Shown piece by piece: positions 32,761 through 41,486 of a stretch of DNA of 62,060 nt (its first letter is position 1; each line of letters opens with the position of its first letter). The notes under the pieces are model-generated. The model made no database searches. It was not told the DNA's origin and worked only from the letters and a program-made list of their open reading frames with translations. The position numbers were made by a program, and so were the translations under genes. This DNA comes from JBGSUE01 sp041753515 (GTDB taxonomy: Bacteria > Patescibacteriota > Microgenomatia > UBA10105 > UBA927): NCBI GenBank assembly GCA_041753515.1, contig JBGSUE010000056.1, forward strand, positions 1 through 62,060, written 5' to 3'.

Positions 32761-35364
32761 ATGAACGGAATGTTTATCGAACGGCAACGTAAAAGGTTTT
32801 TCGGGTCACGCAGGCGCACACTTGCCTCCCTTTCAGCTATTGTTACGGGTATTCTGATACTTTTTGCCACAGGAATTTTGGCAGTAGGAATCCTGTTTGC
32901 CTGGTATGCCAAGGATCTTCCCACACCCGATGCCGTGAAGCGGAAAGAAGGTCTGTCGACGGTAGTCTTGGACCGTAGCGGCACAACACTTTATGATATA
33001 TTTGAGGATGAAAACAGGATACCGGTGAAATGGGATGATATCCCCGAACACCTCAAAAACGCAACTATTGCAATTGAGGATAAATCATTTTACCAGCACC
33101 AGGGGCTGTCGCCGGCCGGTATTATGCGTGCAATGGTGAATATCGTGGTATTTCACAATTTTCAGGGAGGATCAACTCTTACCCAGCAACTTGTCAAAAA
33201 TGTTCTCCTGACCCAGGAGCGAACCTTGCCTCGTAAAATGAAGGAAGCAATTCTTGCGATTCAGATTGAACGGAAATATTCGAAAAATGAAATACTTCAG
33301 ATGTACTTAAACGAGGCTCCCTATGGCGGTACTGCAGTAGGCGTGGTATCGGCTTCCCAGTATTATTTTGGAAAGCCCGTGAAAGATGTAGGTCTGACAG
33401 AATCGGCTTTTCTTGCAGGGCTTCCGCAATCCCCTTCTCGGTATTCCCCATTTATGAATGATGAAAAACTGTATATCTGGAGAACAGGAGAAGTCTTGCG
33501 GCGGATGCGTGAGGACGGGTATATAACAGATACTCAGGAAAAAGAATCCATCGAAAAACTGGACAGTATAATATTTACGGATCGCTCCAGCGATTTGAAA
33601 GCTCCACATTTTGTCTCTTACATCAAGGATCTTCTTATTGAAAAGTTTGGGGAAAAACTCGTCGATGCCGGCGGACTCACAGTCACGACGACGCTTGATT
33701 GGAAACTGCAGAAAGAGGCACAGGAGATTGTAGCTGAGGAAATCGACAAAGCAAAAAATCTGGATGTGTCAAACGGATCGGCAGTTGTCATTGATCCTAA
33801 AAACGGTCAGATTCTTGCGATGGTCGGAAGCCGTGATTATTCTGCTACTGACGCAGGGGGACTCAAGTTTAATGTTGCAACGCAGGGGTTGCGTCAGCCC
33901 GGAAGTGCTTTAAAACCAATCACCTATGCTACAGCCCTCATGAAAGGGTACACCGCATCGACAGTGCTTATGGATGTGGATACGAAATATCCCTCCGGTG
34001 ACGTGACGCAGAAAGAATACAATCCTAAAAATTACGACGGTAAATTCCGCGGTCCCATGCAGATCCGGTATGCTCTTGCAAATTCGATTAACACTATCGC
34101 TGTCAAAGTCAGTGCACTGGTGGGTATCAAAGAAATATTACGCGTATGTTATGATATGGGTTTATCAACCCTTGAGCCGACCAAAGAGAATCTTTCACGG
34201 TTTGGACTTTCCCTGACCTTGGGCGGAGGCGAGATTAAACTTCTGGATCTGACGAGCGCGTACGGTGTGTTTGCAGCAGGTGGCATCCATACTAGTCCAG
34301 TCGCAATTTTGAAAGTGGAAAATGCGGACGGAAAAGTGCTTTTCGAGCATAAAGAAATTTCCGGTGAGCGTGTCATACCTGAAGATGTGACATTCATTAT
34401 TTCGGATATCCTTTCGGACAATCAGGCACGATCTCTTGTTTTTGGTCCCAGATCATATCTTACTATTCCAGGATATTCTGTTGCCGTTAAAACGGGAACA
34501 ACTGATGACAAACGGGATAACTGGACTGTTGGATATACGAAATCCGCAGTTGTTGGCGTATGGGTCGGCAATAATGACAATTCTCCCATGAATCCGAAGC
34601 TGGCCTCCGGCGTTACCGGTGCTTCCCCTATCTGGAACCGCATCATGAAAGTGCTATTAGACGGGAAAAAGGATGAGCCATTCATCAAGCCGGAATCTGT
34701 CTTGAAGCTTGAGATAGATGCATTTGGCGGCGGACTTCCTGTGGATGGGGAAGCGAAACGGGAAGAATATTTCATACAAGGGACGGAACCAACATCCGTA
34801 TCCCCCATGTACAGGGAATTTAAAATTTCCACTCACGACCCGAATAAACTTGCCAATCCGGTTGAAATTGCCCGGGGTGAATACAAGACGAAATTATATG
34901 TGGTCATCCATGAGGATGATCCGGTTTCTACAGACGGAAAAAATCGTTGGCAGGAACCGATAGATGCATTGGTTGGCGGACAGGGAGATGCCAAATATCA
35001 CCCGCCGGCTGACACGTATTCTGAAGGTGATACGATCCAGGCAAAAATTAAATCACCGGGTGACCGCGCACGTGTGGATACCAATGATGTCAATATCCGT
35101 GTGGAAGGCTATTCCACACATACGATCACTAAAATGGAATTGTATATCGACGGAAAAAAAGTCCGTGAGACGAATGATAAGAATATCGACGATACGTTCC
35201 GAATCGACAACGGACAGCACACAATCCGAGCGGTTGCGACGGACGATAAAGGCAATTCATCCGATAGTGAGGCGCACTTCGGTGTCAATGAGCCCTACGC
35301 CTCCCCCACACCTAAACCATCCGATACGCCTGTCCCATCAAACACTCCGGAGCCCACACCATAA
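32761..35364 (+). CDS. Class A penicillin-binding protein (PBP1A-like)
   Basis: This 867-residue bifunctional peptidoglycan polymerase has a cytoplasmic basic tail and one membrane helix (about 21-50). The GT51 transglycosylase follows, with catalytic Glu106 in EDKSFYQHQG and GGSTLTQQLVKN. The transpeptidase has Ser382 in GSALKP (SxxK), SIN at 442-444 and KTG at 577-579. A further beta-sandwich, Big-like domain (about 760-845) and a Pro/Thr-rich tail (SPTPKPSDTPVP) point outside the membrane. This indicates a real peptidoglycan wall. It ends five bases from the convergent pheT. Confidence 0.95.
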   Translation: MNGMFIERQRKRFFGSRRRTLASLSAIVTGILILFATGILAVGILFAWYAKDLPTPDAVKRKEGLSTVVLDRSGTTLYDIFEDENRIPVKWDDIPEHLKNATIAIEDKSFYQHQGLSPAGIMRAMVNIVVFHNFQGGSTLTQQLVKNVLLTQERTLPRKMKEAILAIQIERKYSKNEILQMYLNEAPYGGTAVGVVSASQYYFGKPVKDVGLTESAFLAGLPQSPSRYSPFMNDEKLYIWRTGEVLRRMREDGYITDTQEKESIEKLDSIIFTDRSSDLKAPHFVSYIKDLLIEKFGEKLVDAGGLTVTTTLDWKLQKEAQEIVAEEIDKAKNLDVSNGSAVVIDPKNGQILAMVGSRDYSATDAGGLKFNVATQGLRQPGSALKPITYATALMKGYTASTVLMDVDTKYPSGDVTQKEYNPKNYDGKFRGPMQIRYALANSINTIAVKVSALVGIKEILRVCYDMGLSTLEPTKENLSRFGLSLTLGGGEIKLLDLTSAYGVFAAGGIHTSPVAILKVENADGKVLFEHKEISGERVIPEDVTFIISDILSDNQARSLVFGPRSYLTIPGYSVAVKTGTTDDKRDNWTVGYTKSAVVGVWVGNNDNSPMNPKLASGVTGASPIWNRIMKVLLDGKKDEPFIKPESVLKLEIDAFGGGLPVDGEAKREEYFIQGTEPTSVSPMYREFKISTHDPNKLANPVEIARGEYKTKLYVVIHEDDPVSTDGKNRWQEPIDALVGGQGDAKYHPPADTYSEGDTIQAKIKSPGDRARVDTNDVNIRVEGYSTHTITKMELYIDGKKVRETNDKNIDDTFRIDNGQHTIRAVATDDKGNSSDSEAHFGVNEPYASPTPKPSDTPVPSNTPEPTP

Positions 35365-35369
35365 GATTT

Positions 35370-37256
35370 TTACACGTTTTTAAGTGTCACTGAGAATTTT
35401 TCTCGTACGGCATCCAGGATTTTTTGTCGTACTTTACGGATTACATCGTCTGAGAGGTTTTTTGTCGTGTCCAGATACTCTATGCGGATTGTACGAAAAT
35501 TTTGGTAGGCATCGAGAAATGTTACGCGGTAAATCAGCGGATGGAGTGTCTTGACCGTGTCCATGAGGGGGCCGATCCTGAAATCTCCGGTAACTTCAAA
35601 CGATAAGTCCTCAATAGCCGGCGGATACTTCGGGATCGGGGTGTAAGCTTTCCGGGGTTGGGCCAATTCAACCATTTTGGCAAAATCCAGATATAAAACA
35701 GTAATATCTGAGGACACCTCTAGGGTTCCGAAGTCGGGCAGATTATACTTTATTCCAAAAAGATCAAATAGCGCCTCGGCCAAACCTTTTGCTTCCAAAA
35801 ATCGATTACCTGACCATACAACAATAAGGTGAAGAGTTTCCTTGGGCAGATCATTGTGTTTATGCACATAGACATGTGACAGTTCAAATACTTTGAGATC
35901 CTTGGTATTTTTCAGATTTTCATGCACGACCGGCAAAACGGACTGTTTGAGAGAGGTCCGCATATACACCCAGTCTGATGATAATGGATTTAAAATTTTA
36001 TACGCGGATCCTTCATTCTGAGCAATCATTGAATACGTAAGCAGTTCGGTGTATCCCCAATCACGCAGCCTGATTTTGATGTTTTCTTCCCACATGAGCA
36101 TCGGATCGATGGGGGTATTGGGCGGTGCACTTGCTGGAAGTGCTGATTGTATAGTGTGGTACCCGTAGATTCTGGCAATTTCTTCGATGATGTCCACATC
36201 GATCGCCACATCATCCCTCCAGCTTGGTACACGAACTTCAACACGCTCCTCTCTCATGCGTACTGTGAATCCAAGAGATTCAAGAGGTGTGGTGATGTCC
36301 GTATCTTTTATTGGCCCAATATACGCCAGTATTTTGTTTTTGGATACGACGACGGTACGCGTCTTTTTGCGTTCCGGATAGATATCCGTTACCGGTCCTG
36401 CAACCCGGCCGCCTGCGGCGCTGCCCATCATTCTCATGCCGATTGAAAATACAGGAAGTACCAGCTCTGTATCCAATCCTTTCTCAAATAATGTTGCGGC
36501 TTCAGTTCGCTGAGCGAGCGCCATTGACGTACGTCTGATACTTACGGGGTTATATGTCTGTAAAAAAAGAATGACACGTTTTGAATTGTTGGTGACGGAT
36601 GAATTTTCCCCACCCATAATGCCGCAGAGATCAATGAGAGTTCCGGTTTTGTCTTCAATAACAATATCGCCCCCCGGAAGTGTGTGTTTCTTTCCGTCAA
36701 GTGTTGTCAATATTTCCCCCTTTTTTGATGCCCGCAAGGTCATCGTGTGACCTGAAATTTTATCGTAATCGAAAACATGTGCCGGCTGGCCGTATGCGTG
36801 CATGAGATAGTTCGTGATATCAACAACATTGCTGATTGTGCGCAGTCCCGATAGTTCGAGATATTTCTGGATTTTTTTGTCCGATGGGCCAACTTTTACA
36901 CCGTCAAATACGACGGATGTCCAGCGCGGGTTAAGGGTGGGATCTGTTTTAAGGAAAAGCGGTAAAGTATCCGGAATGTTGGGAAATATTGGTTTTAGAA
37001 TATACGGATCATTGATAAACTGAGCTTTAAAACCGAACCGGGGTAAGATTGCGACGGATTCACGGGCAATGCCCGAAACGGACATGGCATCCGGCCTGTT
37101 TCCCGTGATCTCGATATCATAAACTGTAGTATTCCCTTTGCCATGAACGCGTTCAATGGACGGGCCGCATAAAGATAGACACCGGGCAATATCAGATGGT
37201 TTGGCATCTGTTTTCAAAAATTCACGAAGCCACATGTCAGGTATTAAGATGTTCAT
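35370..37256 (-). CDS. pheT: Phenylalanyl-tRNA synthetase beta subunit (short form)
   Basis: This 628-residue subunit pairs with PheS to charge tRNA-Phe. It lacks the EMAPII-like tRNA-binding domain that starts most bacterial PheT, which are near 800 residues. The B3/B4 editing region (YDIEITGNRPDAMS, SNVVDITNYLMHAYGQPAHVFD) and the B5 and catalytic-like domains follow. The C-terminal anticodon-binding ferredoxin-like domain (YPPAIEDLSFEV to RIEYLDTTKNLSDD) is complete. It is separated from pheS by a hairpin repeat (37265-37328). Confidence 0.94.
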   Translation of the reverse strand: MNILIPDMWLREFLKTDAKPSDIARCLSLCGPSIERVHGKGNTTVYDIEITGNRPDAMSVSGIARESVAILPRFGFKAQFINDPYILKPIFPNIPDTLPLFLKTDPTLNPRWTSVVFDGVKVGPSDKKIQKYLELSGLRTISNVVDITNYLMHAYGQPAHVFDYDKISGHTMTLRASKKGEILTTLDGKKHTLPGGDIVIEDKTGTLIDLCGIMGGENSSVTNNSKRVILFLQTYNPVSIRRTSMALAQRTEAATLFEKGLDTELVLPVFSIGMRMMGSAAGGRVAGPVTDIYPERKKTRTVVVSKNKILAYIGPIKDTDITTPLESLGFTVRMREERVEVRVPSWRDDVAIDVDIIEEIARIYGYHTIQSALPASAPPNTPIDPMLMWEENIKIRLRDWGYTELLTYSMIAQNEGSAYKILNPLSSDWVYMRTSLKQSVLPVVHENLKNTKDLKVFELSHVYVHKHNDLPKETLHLIVVWSGNRFLEAKGLAEALFDLFGIKYNLPDFGTLEVSSDITVLYLDFAKMVELAQPRKAYTPIPKYPPAIEDLSFEVTGDFRIGPLMDTVKTLHPLIYRVTFLDAYQNFRTIRIEYLDTTKNLSDDVIRKVRQKILDAVREKFSVTLKNV

Positions 37257-37264
37257 ATTAGTAT

Positions 37265-37328
37265 GTCATCCCGAATTTATTTCGGGATCTATTTCTTTAA
37301 CGAGATGCCGAAACGAGTTCGGCATGAC
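37265..37328. repeat. Dispersed hairpin repeat pair inside the pheS-pheT gap
   Basis: A GTCATCCCGAATTTATTTCGGGATC unit and, on the other strand, a GTCATGCCGAACTCGTTTCGGCATC unit. It sits between two genes that must be expressed in equal amounts, so the repeat seems to be tolerated in the transcript. Confidence 0.85.
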
Positions 37329-37333
37329 GCGGG

Positions 37334-38404
37334 TTAAAACTGTTCCAAAAAGCGTACATCATTACTATAGAGCAATCGGACATCATCAAGACTCGTGCCG
37401 GATTTCATCATATACGTCCGTTCTATTCCCCAACCGAAAGCAAACCCCGAATAAATTTCGGGGTCAATACCGCCTGCTTTCAAGACATTCGGATGAACCA
37501 TACCGGCTCCTCCCAATTCCAGCCAGCCATCTTTACAGAGACGGCAGCCGCCACCGGCACACGCTCCGCAGGATACGTCGATTTCGAAAGATGGTTCAGT
37601 AAATTGGAAGTGAAACGGACGGATGCGGGATATCCGACCAGGACCGTAGAAATGCGTGAAAAAAAAATCCATAACACCTTTGAGGTGTGCGATTGAGACG
37701 TTTTTATCCACATAGAGTCCCTCAAACTGGTGAAACATCGGGGTATGGGATACATCAATCTGTCTCCTGTAGCATTTGGCAATATTGATCATGCGGATCG
37801 GCAGTTTTCTCTTCTCCATCTCCCTCACCTGGCCGTTACTCGTATGCGGCGTTAAAACCATTTTATCGAATTTCGCATGCTTTGTATTTTTTTGGGATTT
37901 GGAATTTGGAACTTGGGATTTTATAAAAAATGTCTCCCATTCATCTCTTGCCGGGTGATGTAGCGGCATGTTGAGTGACTCAAATGCATACCAGTCCCAA
38001 TCAACTTCAGGGTGCCTCACTCGAATAAATCCGATGCGTTCAAATATCCGGGTAATTTCCATTATAGCTTGGGACACAATATGCAGATGTCCCACAGGCG
38101 GACGGATACCGGGCATTGTGGGATCAAAAGTATTTCGCGATTGGACTGGTTCTGTATTTTTTTTTGAAAGTTCGGATTCAATTGATGTTTTGACTTGATT
38201 GACGACAAGGCCAACACGACTCCGATCTTCTTTTGGTAATTTAGATAGCGCTCTCGTCAGTTCACTCAGTTTGCTTTTGGAGCCCAGCACCTTGAGCTTG
38301 ATCATTTCTGACGGTTCTGTCGATGTACGTATTTCTTCACGCGTGATCTGTTCGTATTCGATGAGTAAACTTATAAGATTGGCGGAAGATACATTTTCGA
38401 TCAT
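37334..38404 (-). CDS. pheS: Phenylalanyl-tRNA synthetase alpha subunit
   Basis: This 356-residue class II catalytic subunit has an N-terminal coiled coil (about 5-85). Motif 1 is in the HPEVDWDWYAFESLNMPLHHPARDEWETFF region and motif 2 is CYRRQIDVSHTPMFHQFEGL. A Cys-rich insert (SCGACAGGGCRLCKDG) and motif 3 FAFGWGIERTYMM complete it. The start is set at 38404: TATAAT ends seven bases before it, whereas the ATG at 38413 overlaps that -10 box. It can also be read through from rplT, with an attenuator in between. Confidence 0.95.
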   Translation of the reverse strand: MIENVSSANLISLLIEYEQITREEIRTSTEPSEMIKLKVLGSKSKLSELTRALSKLPKEDRSRVGLVVNQVKTSIESELSKKNTEPVQSRNTFDPTMPGIRPPVGHLHIVSQAIMEITRIFERIGFIRVRHPEVDWDWYAFESLNMPLHHPARDEWETFFIKSQVPNSKSQKNTKHAKFDKMVLTPHTSNGQVREMEKRKLPIRMINIAKCYRRQIDVSHTPMFHQFEGLYVDKNVSIAHLKGVMDFFFTHFYGPGRISRIRPFHFQFTEPSFEIDVSCGACAGGGCRLCKDGWLELGGAGMVHPNVLKAGGIDPEIYSGFAFGWGIERTYMMKSGTSLDDVRLLYSNDVRFLEQF

Positions 38405-38410
38405 AGTATT

Positions 38411-38439
38411 CATTATACAGCAAAAAAAACCCCCTTCTC
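38411..38439 (-). promoter_or_regulatory. Promoter of pheS
   Basis: Minus-strand TTGAGA (about 38434-38439), an 18-base spacer and TATAAT (about 38411-38416), seven bases before the chosen ATG. The -35 box lies in the loop and right arm of the rplT-pheS terminator hairpin, so terminator formation and promoter use concern the same DNA. Confidence 0.55.
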
Positions 38440-38487
38440 AAAGGGGTATGTATATCTACTCTTAAATACCCCTTTCTAAGCAGGGGT
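38422..38487 (-). promoter_or_regulatory. Attenuator-like alternative hairpins between rplT and pheS
   Basis: On the minus strand there are four segments. Segment 1 is ACCCCT (38482-38487, inside the last rplT codons), 2 is AAAGGGGTAT (38466-38475), 3 is ATACCCCTTT (38440-38449) and 4 is AAGGGG (38431-38436). Pairings 1:2 and 3:4 exclude 2:3, a perfect 10-bp stem. Pairing 3:4 is followed by eight T (38422-38429), making an intrinsic terminator. The layout is that of a translation-coupled attenuator, with rplT in the place of a leader peptide. Confidence 0.6.
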
Positions 38488-38835
38488 TTTAAATGACTGT
38501 GTTTTCTCAATAATTTTTTTAAATGCAGCCGGATGGGAGATGATAAGGTGCGACATGATTTTTCGGTCAATCTCAATATGCGCGTCTTTGAGTTTTTTTA
38601 CGAATGTGCTGTAGTTCATATTTTCCAGTTTTACAGCTTCGGATATACGGGTTATCCACGCGCGTCGGAAATCGCGTTTTTTGCGCCGTCTGCCGGCAAA
38701 TGCGTATTCTCCGGCGTGAAGGAATGCTTCGCGTGCCGGTTGGATGAGCCGCCGCTTCGTCATCCGGTATCCTTTGTTCGCACGAAGGAGTTTGTGGTGT
38801 TTTTTTCTGCTGGTTAATCCGCGTTTCACTCTCAT
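38476..38835 (-). CDS. rplT: Ribosomal protein L20
   Basis: This 119-residue assembly protein of the large subunit has the basic N-terminal extension MRVKRGLTSRKKHHKLLRANKGY and the conserved FAGRRRKKRDFRRAWITRI block. It lies three bases after rpmI in the infC-rpmI-rplT order, in which L20 is often its own operon's repressor. Its last codons form part of the putative attenuator of pheS. Confidence 0.96.
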   Translation of the reverse strand: MRVKRGLTSRKKHHKLLRANKGYRMTKRRLIQPAREAFLHAGEYAFAGRRRKKRDFRRAWITRISEAVKLENMNYSTFVKKLKDAHIEIDRKIMSHLIISHPAAFKKIIEKTQSFKTPA

Positions 38836-38838
38836 ATG

Positions 38839-39036
38839 TTATTCAAGACCCAAAAGACGCTTGATCGTCCGTGTTTGCCTTTGGGATGAGACTGTTTTTT
38901 CTTTATCCTGCCTTCTTTGTCGGCTTTTTGATTTTTTGCGTCGTAAATGGCGTTTGCCCTGTGCACGATGAAGCACCTTTCCTGATTTTGTTACTTTAAA
39001 CCGCTTTGCCGCAATTTTTTTAGTTTTTGCTTTCAT
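38839..39036 (-). CDS. rpmI: Ribosomal protein L35
   Basis: This 65-residue very basic protein has the L35 pattern MKAKTKKIAAKRFKVTKSGK, then RAQGKRHLRRKKSKSRQRR. The start at 39036 gives an ATGA overlap with infC; a longer frame into infC is rejected. Translational coupling to infC is likely. Confidence 0.95.
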   Translation of the reverse strand: MKAKTKKIAAKRFKVTKSGKVLHRAQGKRHLRRKKSKSRQRRQDKEKTVSSQRQTRTIKRLLGLE

Positions 39037-39542
39037 TTTGTTTGTATGACCGTTGCAGAGAGAACTTTTCCTTCCCAATGCGCTTCCCTCACAACTTTAA
39101 TCTGCTCCAGTCTGTTTAAAAATTTGCTCAGTACTTGTGAACCGAATTCCTTTTTTGTCAGTTCCCTTCCTTTTAATACTACATTGATTTTTACCTGATT
39201 TCCGCCATTCAACCAATCAATCGTTTGTTTCCTTCTTGTTTCCAGATCATGGTCTCCGATAAATGGCCGTAAACGTACCTCCTTGAGAGTTACGTTTTTT
39301 GTATTCTTTTTATTGTCCCGCTCTTTTTTGGCCTCCTGATACTTAAATTTTTTATAGTCGATAAGTTTTGCTACAGGCGGCTGGGCTTTCGGTCCGATTT
39401 CCACAACATCAAGTTCAAATTCCCGTGCTTTCTGCAGTGCTTCAATTTTGGATACTATACCGACCTGTTTGCCCGATTCGTCAAGCAACCGCACTGTCGG
39501 ACTGGTGATCTGGTAATTGACCCTGTAGTGTTTGCTCAGCAT
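39033..39542 (-). CDS. infC: Translation initiation factor IF-3
   Basis: This 169-residue two-domain factor has an N-terminal domain with VRLLDESGKQVGIVSKIEAL and AKLIDYKKFKYQEAKKER. The linker helix and C-terminal domain (KEVRLRPFIGDHDLETRRKQ) follow. It starts with ATG rather than the AUU of enterobacteria, so the classical start-codon autoregulation would not apply. It has its own promoter (39557-39586) after thrS. Confidence 0.96.
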   Translation of the reverse strand: MLSKHYRVNYQITSPTVRLLDESGKQVGIVSKIEALQKAREFELDVVEIGPKAQPPVAKLIDYKKFKYQEAKKERDNKKNTKNVTLKEVRLRPFIGDHDLETRRKQTIDWLNGGNQVKINVVLKGRELTKKEFGSQVLSKFLNRLEQIKVVREAHWEGKVLSATVIQTK

Positions 39543-39556
39543 CTTTAATAATTGAT

Positions 39557-39586
39557 ATTATACTATTGCCCCGGTCTTCCTGTAAA
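39557..39586 (-). promoter_or_regulatory. Promoter of infC-rpmI-rplT
   Basis: Minus-strand TTTACA (39581-39586), an 18-base spacer and a perfect TATAAT (39557-39562). The predicted leader is about eight bases. Confidence 0.65.
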
Positions 39587-39588
39587 GA

Positions 39589-41337
39589 TTAGGTTTTTTT
39601 AGCAATCGTATCCATTATAAATGTTAAAAACTCATCGGTTTTCATGTTCTGTGTTTTGCCGTCCCTTGAACGGATGCTCAGCGTTCCCGATTCTACTTCC
39701 TTATCACCGATAATGATCATATAAGGTATTTTTTCATGCTGGGCATCGCGGATTTTGGCCGGCAAGGTTTCACTTCTCAAATCCACCTCACTTCGTATTC
39801 CTGCCTGAATATAGCCGGCATGCAATTGTAGTACATATGCATGGTGTCTGTCGGCAATCGGCAGAATTTTCACCTGGACAGGTGAAAGCCATACCGGAAA
39901 AACCCCTTTATATTTCTCAATGAGAAATGCCATAGTCCGTTCAAATGCGCCTATTGATGACCGGTGAATGACAATTGGCTCCTGTTCTTCTCCTTTTTCG
40001 TTCGTATACGTAAGATGGAATCTTTTCGGCATGACAAAATCATACTGGTCGGTGAATGCCGTTTCTTCGTGTCCCAGCGCATTTTTTACCTGGATATCGA
40101 TTTTTGGTCCATAAAATGCCGCTTCATTTTCTGCTTCATAATACGGAGCATCGCGGTCGATGAGTACCTGTCTGAGTACTTTTTCGGCATGATCCCAGGA
40201 CGCATCATCTTTAAAATACTTTTTCGTATCCGCGCGGTCTCCAAGCGACAGTCTGTACCGATAATCTATTCCCTTTTTCATCCCGAGTGTGTCGTTGATG
40301 AATTCGATAAGATCCAGTACCCTGTTTATTTCTTCGACCGCCTGATGTTTCATGCAGATGATGTGCGCATCTGCCAGGCAGAACATCCGAACCCGCATAA
40401 GCCCCGTCAGTTCTCCGCTTTTTTCATAGCGGAACAGGTCGGCACACTCAGCATACCGGATAGGCAGTTCGCGGTATGAGTGAGGTCGGGATGCATAGAG
40501 CTGGAAATGGTGCGGGCATGTCATTGGCCGCAGAATGAGCTCTTCTTCATCAACGTTCATCGGCGGATACATTGTGTCTTTGTAGTATGGATAGTGTCCG
40601 CTGGTCCTATAGAGATCCACTTTGGCTAGAGGTGGCGTCATGACATGCTCATACCCGCGTTTTATTTCCTCATCCACGACAAACCGTTCCAGTTCCCGCC
40701 GTATGGCAGTTCCTTTAGCTGTGAGCATTGGAAGTCCTTTTCCCACAAGATCCGTGAATACAAATAACCCCAGATCGCGGCCCAGTGTCCGGTGGTCGTT
40801 GGTTTTTGCTTCTTCACGTCTTGTCAGATACTCTTCGAGTTCATTTTTTGTGGGAAAACAGGTGCCGTAAATGCGTGTAAGCATTTTATTTTTTTCATTC
40901 CCCCGCCAGTATGCACCCGCGACTGATAATAGTTTGAAGTGTTTCAGATCTTTGGCTGGATTCTCTGTATGGCCTCCGCGGCACAAATCGCTAAACAGTC
41001 CTGCCGTATACAGCGTGAGCCCGTCATTGGCATATTCTTCAATGAGCTCTCTTTTATACGGATTATCTTTATATAATTCCAGTGCTTCACCTTTGGAAAG
41101 TTCCCTGCGTTCAAACGATTTCCAGTTTTTAACAAGATCATGCATCGTTTTTTCAATTTTTTCAAAATCAGCATCGGAAATTTTTACATTCCCGAAATCG
41201 AAATCGTAATAAAACCCGTCTTCGATTGCAGGCCCTATTGCCGGTTTTGCTTCCGGCCAAAGCTTTAAAACCGCTGCCGCCAACAGATGCGCACACGAAT
41301 GCCGCATATTGCTTAAGTATTCTTCATTTTTATCCAT
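39589..41337 (-). CDS. thrS: Threonyl-tRNA synthetase without TGS domain
   Basis: This 582-residue class II synthetase charges tRNA-Thr. It begins directly with the editing (N2) domain (MRHSCAHLLAAAVLKLWPEA, with the HxxxH-type start and later SDLCRGGH), so the N-terminal TGS domain present in most ThrRS is missing. The catalytic core has LRPMTCPHHFQLY, whose Cys and later His residues bind the zinc used for threonine selection, and GAFERTMAFLIE. A C-terminal anticodon domain follows. A good Shine-Dalgarno (GAGGAGGA) precedes the ATG, downstream of a T-box-like leader. Confidence 0.95.
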   Translation of the reverse strand: MDKNEEYLSNMRHSCAHLLAAAVLKLWPEAKPAIGPAIEDGFYYDFDFGNVKISDADFEKIEKTMHDLVKNWKSFERRELSKGEALELYKDNPYKRELIEEYANDGLTLYTAGLFSDLCRGGHTENPAKDLKHFKLLSVAGAYWRGNEKNKMLTRIYGTCFPTKNELEEYLTRREEAKTNDHRTLGRDLGLFVFTDLVGKGLPMLTAKGTAIRRELERFVVDEEIKRGYEHVMTPPLAKVDLYRTSGHYPYYKDTMYPPMNVDEEELILRPMTCPHHFQLYASRPHSYRELPIRYAECADLFRYEKSGELTGLMRVRMFCLADAHIICMKHQAVEEINRVLDLIEFINDTLGMKKGIDYRYRLSLGDRADTKKYFKDDASWDHAEKVLRQVLIDRDAPYYEAENEAAFYGPKIDIQVKNALGHEETAFTDQYDFVMPKRFHLTYTNEKGEEQEPIVIHRSSIGAFERTMAFLIEKYKGVFPVWLSPVQVKILPIADRHHAYVLQLHAGYIQAGIRSEVDLRSETLPAKIRDAQHEKIPYMIIIGDKEVESGTLSIRSRDGKTQNMKTDEFLTFIMDTIAKKT

Positions 41338-41482
41338 ATATCCTCCTCATAAAAAAGAGCCACTTCTGTTGGATCGCCCACTGGGCGAGGTTCCATCCAA
41401 CTTTTGTGACTTAATTTTTCTTTTTTCGCCAAGATCGCGCTTTCCTTTGAGATTGGTGAAGTCTCATGCTATCGGAAAGTAC
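41338..41482 (-). promoter_or_regulatory. T-box riboswitch-like leader of thrS (threonine)
   Basis: Minus-strand reading. The T-box helix has outer arms GTTGGA/TCCAAC (41396-41401 and 41368-41373) and inner arms TCGCC/GGCGA. A 7-base bulge TGGAACC (41389-41395) sits on the 5' side, exactly the UGGNACC bulge that pairs with the tRNA acceptor end. Upstream, CTTTCC/GGAAAG (41474-41479 and 41440-41445) encloses TGAGA/TCTCA, whose 9-base terminal loop CTTCACCAA contains ACC, a threonine codon. This is a very short Stem I, as in ultrashort T-boxes. CCTCG next to the bulge can pair with TGAGG of the ribosome site, suggesting translational control; a T6 run also leaves room for termination. Confidence 0.78.
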
Positions 41483-41486
41483 TAAC

